Origin: Pseudomonas abietaniphila
GTDB taxonomy: Bacteria > Pseudomonadota > Gammaproteobacteria > Pseudomonadales > Pseudomonadaceae
Direction: 5' to 3'
NCBI RefSeq assembly: GCF_900100795.1
Contig: NZ_FNCO01000004.1
Coordinates: forward strand, 310,001-374,000
Length of the DNA stretch: 64,000 nt
Made by a program: the position numbers and the translations under genes. The notes under the pieces were generated by a model, which worked only from the letters and a program-made list of their open reading frames with translations, did not search any database and was not told where the DNA came from. This document shows positions 16,847 through 24,390 of the stretch, piece by piece. How positions within the stretch are numbered: position 1 is the stretch's first letter; each line of letters begins with the position of its first letter.

Positions 16847-17866
16847 TCAGCTCCCCGCACCACCATGGGCTTCTTCAAAGAAGAAATCCTTCCAGCTGTC
16901 AGCCTTGTTCTTCAGCACGCCAATCTCATGCAGTTTCTCGGCGTAGATGAAGGTGCGTTGCGGCACGACGGTGAAGTCGATTTCAGGATCGGACACGATC
17001 TTTTCCACCAACGGCAGCGGCAACTTGGATTTCTCGACCTCGATGTACGTCTTCGCCGCTGCTGGTTTGTCGGCCTTGATGATCTTCTCGGCTTCGACCA
17101 GCGCGTCGTAGAAGGCTTTATAGGTCTTCGGGTTCTCGTCGTGGAATTTCTGCGTGGTGTAAAGCACGTTGAACGTGGCCTGACCGCCAAGCACGTCGTA
17201 AGAGCTCAGCACCTTGTGCACGTTCGGGTTTTCCAGCTCCTGATACTGGAACGGCGGGCTCGAGAAGTGCGCGCTGATTTCAGAACCGCCCGCGATCAGC
17301 GCCGAGGTGGCGTCCGGATGCGGCAGGCTGACGGAGATGTTGTCGAATTTCTTGTAGTTGTCGTTCCCGAACAGCTTGGCCGTTTCGATCTGTAAGGTCC
17401 GCGACTGGAAGCCCACGCCTGCCGCAGGAACGGCAATGCGATCTTTATCGGTGAAGTCGTTGATCGTCTTCACGTCCGGTTTGTTGCTGAGCAGGTAGTT
17501 AGGCATCGAGCCCAGCGAGGCGATGGCTTTGACGTTCTGCTTGCCCTTGGTGCGGTCCCAGATGGTCAGCATCGGCGGCACGCCAGCCGACACCACGTCC
17601 AGCGCCCCGGCCAGCAGCGCTTCGTTCATGGCAGTGGCGCCCGAAATGCTGTTCCAGTCGACCTTGATGTCGATGCCCTGCTCCTTGCCGTGCTTCTCGA
17701 TCAGCTTCTGCTGTTGCACCACGTCGAGAATCAGATAACCGATCCCGAACTGTTGGGCGATGCTGATCTTGCCCTCGGCATGAGCGCCTGTGCTCAACAG
17801 CGCGCCGACCAGACCGACCGTGGCTGCCAGTGCGGTCAGCACCGGGTATTTGGATGAAGTCCCCAT
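16847..17866 (-). CDS. Sulfonate/taurine-type ABC transporter, substrate-binding protein
   Basis: A periplasmic binding protein of 339 aa of the SsuA/TauA/NrtA type. ATG 17866 (MGTSSKYPVL) follows GTGAGGATTCT, a good ribosome-binding site, and opens a signal peptide ending near GAHA-EGK. Typical segments are ISIAQQFGIGYLILDVVQQQKLIEKHG, DWNSISGATAMNEALLAGALDVVSAG, and the late YKAFYDALVEAEKII. It is the last gene of a four-gene set with a dioxygenase, an ATPase and a permease. Aliphatic sulfonates, taurine-like compounds or sulfate esters are likely substrates; the exact one is not readable. The stop lies about 30 bp from the 154-bp repeat array. Confidence 0.85.
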   Translation of the reverse strand: MGTSSKYPVLTALAATVGLVGALLSTGAHAEGKISIAQQFGIGYLILDVVQQQKLIEKHGKEQGIDIKVDWNSISGATAMNEALLAGALDVVSAGVPPMLTIWDRTKGKQNVKAIASLGSMPNYLLSNKPDVKTINDFTDKDRIAVPAAGVGFQSRTLQIETAKLFGNDNYKKFDNISVSLPHPDATSALIAGGSEISAHFSSPPFQYQELENPNVHKVLSSYDVLGGQATFNVLYTTQKFHDENPKTYKAFYDALVEAEKIIKADKPAAAKTYIEVEKSKLPLPLVEKIVSDPEIDFTVVPQRTFIYAEKLHEIGVLKNKADSWKDFFFEEAHGGAGS

Positions 17867-17954
17867 AGAATCCTCACAATAAACGCGAAAAGTGTTGGAA
17901 AGCTTCATGTCCGGCGGTCCGGTCCACTCAGCGAAATATTGTTCTGATGAGCGA

Positions 17955-18821
17955 TCAGCGCTGCATGCCCCACCGTTTTACGGTCAGGCGCTCGACATTG
18001 CTGAACAGCAGGTTTTCCACCAGCAGACCGATGATGATCACCGCTGCCAGGCCCGCGAACACCTTGTCGGTGTACAACTCATTGCGGTTCTGGAAGATGT
18101 ACCACCCAAGCCCGCCTTTGCCCGACGATGCGCCGAAGACCAGCTCGGCGGCGATCAGGGTGCGCCAGGCAAACGCCCAGCCGATTTTCAGGCCCGCCAG
18201 AATCGACGGCAGTGCCGCCGGAATCAGGATGTACCAGACAAAGCGCAAGCCCTTGAGGCCGTAGTTGCGACCGGCCATGCGCTGGGTTTCCGAGACACCG
18301 AGAAATCCGGCGTAGGTGTTCAGCGCCAAGGCCCACAACACCGAATGCACCAGCACGAAGATCAGGCTGTTCTCGCCCAGGCCAAACCACAGCAGCGACA
18401 ACGGCAACAGCGCAATGGCCGGCAGCGGGTTGAACATCGCGGTCAGCGTCCCGAGCAGGTCGCGGCCCAATTGCGTGGACACCGCCAGGGTGGTCAGACC
18501 GAAGGCCAGAACGATGCCGATCAGGTAGCCCTTGACCAGCACGGTCAGGGAAATCCAGACCTTGGCCAGCAGCTCGCCTGAGACGACGCCGTCGGCAAAA
18601 GCCTGGGCGGTTTGCAGGAAGCTGGGCAGCAGCAAGTCGTTGCCCTGAATGCGCGCGGCAATTTCCCAGATCACCGCCAGGGCGATCAGAATCACGCTCT
18701 TTCGCACCCAGCTCAGTTGCCAGATGCGTTGTGCCAGAGGAATGTCGCGGGCCAGGTCTTCCTGAGTGAAAGGCTCCAGCGCGACTTCGTACTCCTCGCG
18801 GATTGGGGGTGAAAGGCTCAT
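17955..18821 (-). CDS. Sulfonate/taurine-type ABC transporter permease
   Basis: An inner-membrane permease of 288 aa of the SsuC/TauC family. After a polar N-terminus there are about six hydrophobic spans. The ATPase-coupling segment (VSETQRMAGRNYGLKGLRFVW) is followed by ILIPAALPSILAGLKIGWAFAWRTLIAAELVFG, the conserved loop of this family. It provides the membrane channel for the binding protein encoded 88 bp downstream. A REPIN lies in the 154-bp gap between it and the ATPase gene upstream, which is unusual within a transport operon and may tune relative expression. Confidence 0.87.
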   Translation of the reverse strand: MSLSPPIREEYEVALEPFTQEDLARDIPLAQRIWQLSWVRKSVILIALAVIWEIAARIQGNDLLLPSFLQTAQAFADGVVSGELLAKVWISLTVLVKGYLIGIVLAFGLTTLAVSTQLGRDLLGTLTAMFNPLPAIALLPLSLLWFGLGENSLIFVLVHSVLWALALNTYAGFLGVSETQRMAGRNYGLKGLRFVWYILIPAALPSILAGLKIGWAFAWRTLIAAELVFGASSGKGGLGWYIFQNRNELYTDKVFAGLAAVIIIGLLVENLLFSNVERLTVKRWGMQR

Positions 18822-18863
18822 GGTGTTTTCTCTTGATTAGGTCGCTCGGCAGACCACTCTCCT

Positions 18864-18954
18864 GTGGGAGCGAGCTTGCTCGCGAAGAGGCCCGTACAGA
18901 CAACAGGAAGTGCGGCGTCTGGCAGTACGTCTTCGCGAGCGAGCTCGCTCCCAC
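18864..18954. repeat. REPIN inside a transport operon
   Basis: GTGGGAGCGAGCTTGCTCGCGAAG starts at 18864, with its inverted partner CTTCGCGAGCGAGCTCGCTCCCAC ending at 18954. It lies between the ATPase and permease genes of the sulfonate-type importer. Confidence 0.88.
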
Positions 18955-18975
18955 ACGTGATCGGCGTTCTGCGGA

Positions 18976-19857
18976 TCAATACGCGATACGAATATCCTGA
19001 AACCGCAGGTCCTGCTCGACCGCAGGCACGTCACCCTCGTCGAACAACAGGTTGTGGATGCGTTGTGCCGAGCGCTGGAAATCCACGCCGCCCAGGCTTT
19101 TCAGGTCGTACTGATGGCTGTTGATCTCGGCGCGGACACGCCCCGGATGCGGCGACAGCAGCAAAATCCGGTTGCCCACCACCAGCGCCTCTTCGATGGA
19201 GTGGGTGACGAACAGCAGCGTGAAGCGCACCTCTTCCCACAGCTCCAGCAACTCTTCCTGCATCTTGCGACGGGTGAGTGCGTCGAGGGCCGCGAACGGC
19301 TCGTCCATCAGCAGGATTTTCGGCTGCATCGCCAAGGCGCGGGCAATCGCGACACGGGCTTTCATACCGCCCGACAACGTGTGCGGATAGGCGTTGGCGA
19401 AGGCACTCAAACCCACCTTTTCCAGGTAATGCCGCGCGCGCTCTTCGGCTTCACGGCGCTTGAGCGTGCGTGAGGCCAGCAGCGGAAACATGACGTTCTC
19501 GATCACCGTCTTCCACGGCGGAAGCTGGTCGAACTCCTGAAACACCACGATGCGGTCCGGACCCGGTTCCTTGACCTGCTGACCGGCCAGACGAATCTGC
19601 CCTTCGCTGGGCTGAATAAAACCGGCAACCGCCTTGAGCAAGGTCGACTTGCCGCACCCCGAAGGACCGAGCAACACGAAACGATCGGCAGGATCGATTT
19701 CGAAACTGACTTGATGAGTGGCCCGCACTACGCGTTCCGGCGTGCGGTATTCAAGGCTTACGCCCTGGACTTGCAACAGCGCTTCAGCGGTAGGCTGATT
19801 GGCCTGTTGCGCATTCAAGCGATCGCTAGCCGTGTGGCTTTGCAGAACAGCGTTCAT
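18976..19857 (-). CDS. Sulfonate/taurine-type ABC transporter ATP-binding protein
   Basis: An ATPase of 293 aa of the SsuB/TauB family that powers the importer. ATG 19857 (MNAVLQSHTASD) is taken as start; the long open frame upstream of it has no protein-like content. Walker A is GPSGCGKSTLLKAVAGF, the Q-loop VFQEFDQLPPW, the signature LSGGMKARVAIARAL, Walker B ILLMDEPFAALD and the switch histidine in LFVTHSIEEA. The C-terminal ~40 residues extend beyond the ABC core. It lies 47 bp after the dioxygenase gene in the same direction. Confidence 0.87.
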   Translation of the reverse strand: MNAVLQSHTASDRLNAQQANQPTAEALLQVQGVSLEYRTPERVVRATHQVSFEIDPADRFVLLGPSGCGKSTLLKAVAGFIQPSEGQIRLAGQQVKEPGPDRIVVFQEFDQLPPWKTVIENVMFPLLASRTLKRREAEERARHYLEKVGLSAFANAYPHTLSGGMKARVAIARALAMQPKILLMDEPFAALDALTRRKMQEELLELWEEVRFTLLFVTHSIEEALVVGNRILLLSPHPGRVRAEINSHQYDLKSLGGVDFQRSAQRIHNLLFDEGDVPAVEQDLRFQDIRIAY

Positions 19858-19904
19858 GGAACGGGGCTCCTGAATAAGGGCTGCCGGAATCGAGGCGGCG
19901 TGAA

Positions 19905-20801
19905 TCAGAACGGCGCATCGCCCTGGATGGTGGTGCGATGCAGTCGGCGGCGCAGGTGATCGGGTGTACCGCCGGCCAGGTGAATCAGCGAACGGTTGTC
20001 CCAGAACACCATGTCGTTTTCCTGCCACGTGTGGCGGTAGACGCCTTCGGGACGAACGCTGTGCGCGTAGAGCTCGTTAAGGATCTGCTGACTCTCGTCC
20101 TCGGGCAGACCGACGATGTGGGTGGTGAAACCTTCGCTGACGAACAGCGCCTTGCGCCCGTTTTCCGGGTGGGTCCGCACAATCGGGTGGCTGACGACGG
20201 CCACTTGCGCCAGCTGCTCGGCGCTGAGCGTCGGACGCCAGTTTTCGGCGTTACGGCCATCGCGATAACGGGAGGTGTAACTGTGGACCGCGCTACGCCC
20301 TTCGACCGCTTTACGCAGGTGCTCAGGCAAGGTGTCCCACGCCAGGTGCATGTCGGCGAACAGCGTGTCGCCGCCTTCGCTTGGCAGCTCCTGGGCATAA
20401 AGCATCGAACCGAGGCTTGGCAGCTCCTTGTAGGACAGATCCGAGTGCCAGTATTTTCCGGCATCACCCAAACCCACCGGCTCACCGTTCTCGACGATGT
20501 TGGAGACGATCAGGATTTCCGGGTGGTTGGCGAGCAGGAACTGCTTGAGGACGTGAATCTGCAGCACGCCGAAACGGCGACTGAAATCGATCTGTTGCTG
20601 CGGGGTGATCTGCTGATCGCGGAACACCACGACGTGGTAATCCAGGTGCGCACGGTGCACGCGGGCAAAGTCGGCGTCATTCAGCGGGCGGGACAGGTCC
20701 AGGCCGATGATTTCCGCGCCCACCTTTTCGGCGAATGGACGCACATCGAACTGTTGATCCGGCGCTTGGGCGGTCAAGGAAGCTTGGGAGGCTGCTGGCA
20801 T
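19905..20801 (-). CDS. TauD/TfdA-family alpha-ketoglutarate-dependent dioxygenase
   Basis: A non-heme Fe(II) dioxygenase of 298 aa. It couples decarboxylation of 2-oxoglutarate to oxidation of an organosulfur substrate such as taurine, another sulfonate or an alkyl sulfate, releasing sulfite or sulfate. The iron ligands are visible as HSD in KYWHSDLSY (about residue 115) and the distal His in SLIHLAGG near the C-terminus. The 2-oxoglutarate-binding Arg is in RRRLHRTTIQG. It is the first gene of the importer operon, so imported substrate and oxidation are linked. It does not closely resemble the AtsK alkylsulfatase sequence as I remember it, so no gene name is given. Confidence 0.87.
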   Translation of the reverse strand: MPAASQASLTAQAPDQQFDVRPFAEKVGAEIIGLDLSRPLNDADFARVHRAHLDYHVVVFRDQQITPQQQIDFSRRFGVLQIHVLKQFLLANHPEILIVSNIVENGEPVGLGDAGKYWHSDLSYKELPSLGSMLYAQELPSEGGDTLFADMHLAWDTLPEHLRKAVEGRSAVHSYTSRYRDGRNAENWRPTLSAEQLAQVAVVSHPIVRTHPENGRKALFVSEGFTTHIVGLPEDESQQILNELYAHSVRPEGVYRHTWQENDMVFWDNRSLIHLAGGTPDHLRRRLHRTTIQGDAPF

Positions 20802-20844
20802 GAGAACTCCGACTCCAGAAAAGGCATAGGGCTTAGGTGTCGGA

Positions 20845-20960
20845 ACTTTATAGCTATAAGAAAAGAAATTTAAATATCGTTAGAGCATATGGATAGCGCT
20901 GAAAGAACTAGGGCCAGCTCAATGCCACTATCCGTAACCGGACCGATACCAAATTCTTAT
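20845..20960 (-). promoter_or_regulatory. AT-rich promoter region with palindrome upstream of the dioxygenase operon
   Basis: A perfect 12-bp palindrome, TTATAGCTATAA (20848-20859), lies about 47 bp upstream of the dioxygenase start within an AT-rich stretch. Read on the minus strand it gives CTTATAGCTATAAAG, similar in flavour to the CTTATTC...GCTA motif upstream of other sulfur genes here. It is probably a CysB-type or other activator site. Confidence 0.4.
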
Positions 20961-21070
20961 CATTGGGCGAGAACCCGAAGTGCATGCTTGCTGTCTATTC
21001 CGCATCTCGCAGCAAGGCACTGCCTGCGAACGAACCGATGTCAGGGATGAGAAGAAAGAGAGGATTGGCC

Positions 21071-21223
21071 ATGCCAGTACGCGGCAACGATAACGACCAT
21101 TCGCATGAAAAAGCGCATGAAGACAACGTGAAACTGCTCATCGCTCTGCGCCGCGCCCTGGGCACCCATGCAAAAACGCCGACGCAGGTACAAGCCGTCG
21201 GCGGGAGAAACGTGGGTCGCTGA
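21071..21223 (+). CDS. Possible 50-aa protein
   Basis: A short frame from ATG 21071 with AGAGAGGA about 8 nt upstream. The product is polar and His/Asn-rich at its start (MPVRGNDNDHSHEKAHEDN), then basic (LLIALRRALGTHAKTPT). It has no recognised domain. A stable hairpin (GCCGACG ... CCGTCGGC) overlaps its 3' end. It lies in the 568-bp gap between the dioxygenase and MetQ-like genes (20802-21369), which otherwise holds only a promoter region and a REPIN. It may be a chance frame. Confidence 0.25.
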   Translation: MPVRGNDNDHSHEKAHEDNVKLLIALRRALGTHAKTPTQVQAVGGRNVGR

Positions 21224-21243
21224 TCCCGGACGCTGCAATAACT

Positions 21244-21330
21244 GTGGGAGCGAATTTATTCGCGAGAGGTTAGTCAGGCCGGTACATTCCGATGGCCCTG
21301 CCCACTTTTCGCGAATGAATTCGCTCCCAC
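21244..21330. repeat. REPIN
   Basis: GTGGGAGCGAATTTATTCGCGA at 21244 and its inverted partner TCGCGAATGAATTCGCTCCCAC ending at 21330. It lies 40 bp downstream of the MetQ-like stop codon. Confidence 0.88.
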
Positions 21331-21369
21331 AGGTTACTCGTCAATCCTGGATCACATCGATCCCTTCAA

Positions 21370-22152
21370 TCAGAACGCTGGCAATACCGCGCCGTCATAC
21401 TTCTTGTTGATGAAGTCTTTGACTTGCTGGCTGGTCAGCGCCTTCGACAGCTTCTCGATCGCGTCGGTGTGAGCGTTGTCGGTACGGGTCACCAGGTAGT
21501 TCACGTACGGCGAGTCCGAACCTTCCAGAATCAGAGCGTCCTTTTTCGGGCTCAGCTTGGCTTCCAGCGCGTAGTTGGTGTTGATCATGTCCAGATCGAC
21601 CTGATCCAGAACGCGCGGCAGTACTGCCGATTCCAGCTCGCGGAATTTGAATTTCTTGGGGTTGGTGGCGATGTCTTTCGGGGTCGCCAGCGCATCGGTC
21701 GGGTTCTTCAGGGTGATCAGACCGGCTTTCTGCAACAGCAACAGCGCACGACCGGCGTTGCTGCCTTCGTTAGGAATGGCAATGGTTGCGCCTTCTGGCA
21801 GCTCAGCCAGCGACTTGTACTTCTTCGAGTAACCGCCGAACGGTTCGACGTGTACGCCAACGCCAGTCACCAGCGTTGCGCCTTTACCCTTGTTGAAGCC
21901 ATCCAGATACGGCTTGGTCTGGAAGTAGTTGGCGTCCAGACGTTTCTCGTTCAATTGAACGTTGGGCTGCACGTAGTCGGTGAAGACTTTGATTTCCAGG
22001 TCCACGCCTTCTTTGGCCAGCTCAGGCTTGATCAGCTCGAGGATCTCAGCGTGCGGGACCGGAGTGGCACCGACTACGAGTTTCTCGCCGGCGTGCGCCG
22101 CGCCAATGGAGAGGGCAGCCGCCAGTGCGGTGAACAACAACGTCTTTTTCAT
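21370..22152 (-). CDS. MetQ/NlpA-family substrate-binding protein (orphan)
   Basis: A binding protein of 260 aa of the methionine (MetQ/NlpA) family, which binds methionine or related sulfur compounds for import by MetN/MetI. A Sec signal peptide (MKKTLLFTALAAALSIGAAHA) is present, but it has no lipobox cysteine, so it is probably a free periplasmic protein. Typical family segments are VGATPVPHAEILELIKP, VFTDYVQPNVQLNEKRLDANYFQ, and IAIPNEGSNAGRALLLLQKAG. No metN or intact metI is adjacent; the only metI sequence in the window is the remnant at 6.15-6.49 kb. It must pair with transporter subunits encoded elsewhere or be a leftover of a broken locus. Confidence 0.85.
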   Translation of the reverse strand: MKKTLLFTALAAALSIGAAHAGEKLVVGATPVPHAEILELIKPELAKEGVDLEIKVFTDYVQPNVQLNEKRLDANYFQTKPYLDGFNKGKGATLVTGVGVHVEPFGGYSKKYKSLAELPEGATIAIPNEGSNAGRALLLLQKAGLITLKNPTDALATPKDIATNPKKFKFRELESAVLPRVLDQVDLDMINTNYALEAKLSPKKDALILEGSDSPYVNYLVTRTDNAHTDAIEKLSKALTSQQVKDFINKKYDGAVLPAF

Positions 22153-22386
22153 GCGATTTCCTTAGGAAAAATCCGGTCGCCTTGTGGGCAACTCTGTCTC
22201 GATAGTGCCGCGGGTACGACCCTTGGCAGGGTGGCGGCTGGAGCGGACATTACCGAGATTTTTTATTCCGAGACAATACTTTTTCGTCGGATGTTTATGC
22301 TTTTTGGTTCTCAGAAAGCATTTTGCCAGCAGATGTCCTTGTAACAGGTGTCTAGATTGCGGCTTTCACCCCCGGTACAAGCCTTT

Positions 22387-22486
22387 GTAGGCGCGCGCTT
22401 GCCCGCGATTGCGGTATGGCAGTGACATTTATATGGCTGAAATACGGCAATCGTCTGGATGCGGCCCACAACAAGCGCGCGCCTAC
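22387..22486. repeat. REPIN
   Basis: GTAGGCGCGCGCTTGCCCGCGATTG at 22387 faces CAAGCGCGCGCCTAC ending at 22486. It is a different REP variant (GTAGGCGCGCG). Its edge lies only 10 bp from the stop codon of the truncated sigma-54 activator. Confidence 0.85.
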
Positions 22487-22495
22487 AAAAGCGGC

Positions 22496-23335
22496 TCAGC
22501 GTTTTCCTGGCAAATTCAGGTGTTCAGGAAGGATTTCCGCCCCGCTGCTCACCAGCAAGGCGAAGTGAATAACGTTCTCCAGCTCTCGCGTGTTGCCGGG
22601 CCAGTAGTGCGCTTCCAGCACCTGCTGCGCCGCCTCGCTGATCAGCGGCATGTCGAAGTCCAGACGCTGGCTGTAGATCCCAAGAAAATACTCCGCCAAC
22701 GGCAAGATGTTGCCCGGTTGCTCACGCAGTGACGGCAAGTCCAGTCGCCCCTCGCTGAGGTAGCGATACAGCCTTTCGTGAAACTTACCGGCGGCCACGG
22801 CCAGGCTGAGGTCGATGCTGGTCGCGGCCACGAGTCTCACGTCTACGGGAGTTGGCTGCTGCGCCCCTACCCGCGTGACTTCATGGTTTTCCAGCGCAGA
22901 CAGCAATTTGATCTGGATCGACAGCGCAAGGTCGGCGATTTCGTCCAGATACAGCGTCCCGCCCGTCGCGGAACCGAACCAGCCGGCTCGGCTGCTGACC
23001 GACCCACTGTGAGCGCCCGCGGCGTAACCAAAGAGCTCCGCATCGGCATAGGTCGGACTGACGGCCCCGCAGTTCACGGACACAAACAAACCCGAGCGGT
23101 CGCTGCCTCGGTGGATGTGCCGCGCCAACAATTCCTTGCCCGTGCCCGGCTCGCCCCGAATCAACACCGGCAAATCCAGTGGCGCCAATTGCTCCATTTC
23201 TTCGCGCAAACGACGAGAGCGAGGATCGATGAAGACCAACGCCTTGGCGCGAATACTCAAGGGGCTTTTTTCAGCGTCGGGGAAGGTCAGCAGCGGCTGA
23301 GTCGGTGTTTGATTCAAAGGAGTGGAATGGCTCAT
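22496..23335 (-). CDS. Sigma-54-dependent activator, AAA+ domain only (C-terminal HTH missing)
   Basis: A protein of 279 aa of the enhancer-binding (SfnR-like) family, which uses ATP to remodel sigma-54 RNA polymerase. The AAA+ module has Walker A GEPGTGKELLARHIH (near residue 62), Walker B GGTLYLDEIADL, and a C-terminal WPGNTRELENVI segment. The protein ends at LPEHLNLPGKR, just after the AAA+ domain. The Fis-type helix-turn-helix normally found in the last 50-80 residues is absent, and the stop lies 10 bp from a REPIN. The sigma-54 contact loop, normally GAFTGA, reads GAHSGS. Together these suggest a crippled or altered activator. An N-terminal sensor domain is also lacking, as in SfnR. It lies between MetQ-like and hydrolase genes. 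Confidence 0.8.
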   Translation of the reverse strand: MSHSTPLNQTPTQPLLTFPDAEKSPLSIRAKALVFIDPRSRRLREEMEQLAPLDLPVLIRGEPGTGKELLARHIHRGSDRSGLFVSVNCGAVSPTYADAELFGYAAGAHSGSVSSRAGWFGSATGGTLYLDEIADLALSIQIKLLSALENHEVTRVGAQQPTPVDVRLVAATSIDLSLAVAAGKFHERLYRYLSEGRLDLPSLREQPGNILPLAEYFLGIYSQRLDFDMPLISEAAQQVLEAHYWPGNTRELENVIHFALLVSSGAEILPEHLNLPGKR

Positions 23336-23374
23336 GGCAGTCTCCCGCCCAAGGCTTCCATCGACCTGAGCGTT

Positions 23375-23418
23375 AAAAAAAAGGCCGCAGCGCCTGTGCG
23401 TTCGCTGCGGCCAAAAAA
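23375..23418. terminator. Strong bidirectional rho-independent terminator
   Basis: A perfect 10-bp stem (GGCCGCAGCG / CGCTGCGGCC) with a 10-nt loop is flanked by eight A on the left and six A on the right. On the minus strand it gives a hairpin followed by eight T, ending the hydrolase transcript. Confidence 0.9.
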
Positions 23419-23436
23419 GCGGTGATGAACAGGTGT

Positions 23437-24018
23437 TCAGGCACGACGCCGGGCCGATTGCTCGATACGACCTTGCAAGCGGTACAGGTAAGCAAAACCC
23501 TGCTCCCAGCGTTGGTGGCCGGACTTGACGTTGATGTGCCCGGCACCGCTGAGAATGCCGATTTCGGCGCCCCAGTTACGGGCCATCTCCATGGCACGCA
23601 AGGCGCTGACGGCGGAGTCATTGTCGGAGCTGACCACTTGGCTCGGGAACGGCAACAGGTGCTCGGGCACCGGCGCAAAGTTGCGAAGGGCAGGCGGGCA
23701 GTTCGCACGCTCGACATCGGCAGGCGCCACCAGCAACGCCCCGCGCACCTGACGCAGGGTGTCCAGCGGAGCTAGCTGCGCCCAATGCGCGACGGTCACG
23801 CAGCCCAGACTGTGGGCGATCAGAATCACCGGGGAGCTGTCGGCCGCGATCACTCGTTGCAACTCGCCAACCCAGTCTTCACGGCGGGGTTTAAGCCAGT
23901 CAGCCTGTTCCACGCGCACGCTGTTGGGCAGGCTTTTCTGCCAGTGCGTTTGCCAATGGTCGTCGGCAGATCCTTGCCAGCCTGGCACGATCAGGTAACG
24001 GATCGATTCGTTATGCAT
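23437..24018 (-). CDS. RBBP9/YdeN-family serine hydrolase
   Basis: An alpha/beta hydrolase of 193 aa. ATG 24018 is chosen because GGAGG lies 8 nt upstream; an in-frame ATG further up would put this site inside the gene. The opening YLIVPGWQGSADDHWQTHW is the signature of the family. The nucleophile is Ser in IAHSLGCVTVAHWA, the acid is likely Asp in SSDNDSAV, and the base is His in GAGHINVKSGH. The natural substrate is unknown. It lies upstream of the sigma-54 activator in the same direction but is separated from it by a strong terminator, and is preceded by an AT-rich promoter region. Confidence 0.85.
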   Translation of the reverse strand: MHNESIRYLIVPGWQGSADDHWQTHWQKSLPNSVRVEQADWLKPRREDWVGELQRVIAADSSPVILIAHSLGCVTVAHWAQLAPLDTLRQVRGALLVAPADVERANCPPALRNFAPVPEHLLPFPSQVVSSDNDSAVSALRAMEMARNWGAEIGILSGAGHINVKSGHQRWEQGFAYLYRLQGRIEQSARRRA

Positions 24019-24048
24019 GGCCTTCGCCTCCTGCATTTTTGCGTTCAT

Positions 24049-24200
24049 GGCGGCGAGTATAGGGACGGGACATATATTAGCAAAAAGAATAAGAAGATAT
24101 TTATTAATAACCGAAAATCATATGCCGCACGCTCAGGCGAGAGCTCTGCAAAAAAAGAGGGCCACCCCCTGCCTTAAGGAGTAGCCCTGAGAAATCACGC
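24049..24200 (-). promoter_or_regulatory. AT-rich promoter region of the hydrolase gene
   Basis: Read on the minus strand, CTTATTC-TTTTT-GCTAATATAT (24071-24093) resembles the CTTATTC-N6-GCTA element upstream of the sfnB remnant. The surrounding 60 bp are almost all A/T. The rest of the 342-bp gap to the desaturase (to 24390) contains only a REPIN. Confidence 0.4.
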
Positions 24201-24299
24201 TGTCTGCCCCCAGCTCGCCGGGGATGAGTGGAGAATACGGTTGGGTTGTTACAGAAATTTTTATGGTGGAAAACTTTTCGCAGCCGAGCACCTCGCCCT

Positions 24300-24386
24300 G
24301 TGGGAGCGAATTCATTCGCGAGACGCCGGTGCATCCGATAAACGTCTATCGACCGTCACACCTTTCGCGAATGAATTCGCTCCTAC
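24300..24386. repeat. REPIN
   Basis: GTGGGAGCGAATTCATTCGCGA at 24300 and its inverted partner TTCGCGAATGAATTCGCTCCTAC ending at 24386. It abuts the 3' end of the desaturase gene. Confidence 0.88.
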
Positions 24387-24390
24387 AGGT

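Noticed and set aside
19905..20801. Calling the dioxygenase an AtsK alkylsulfatase
   Set aside because: The sequence around the iron ligands differs from AtsK as I remember it, so only the TauD/TfdA family is supported.
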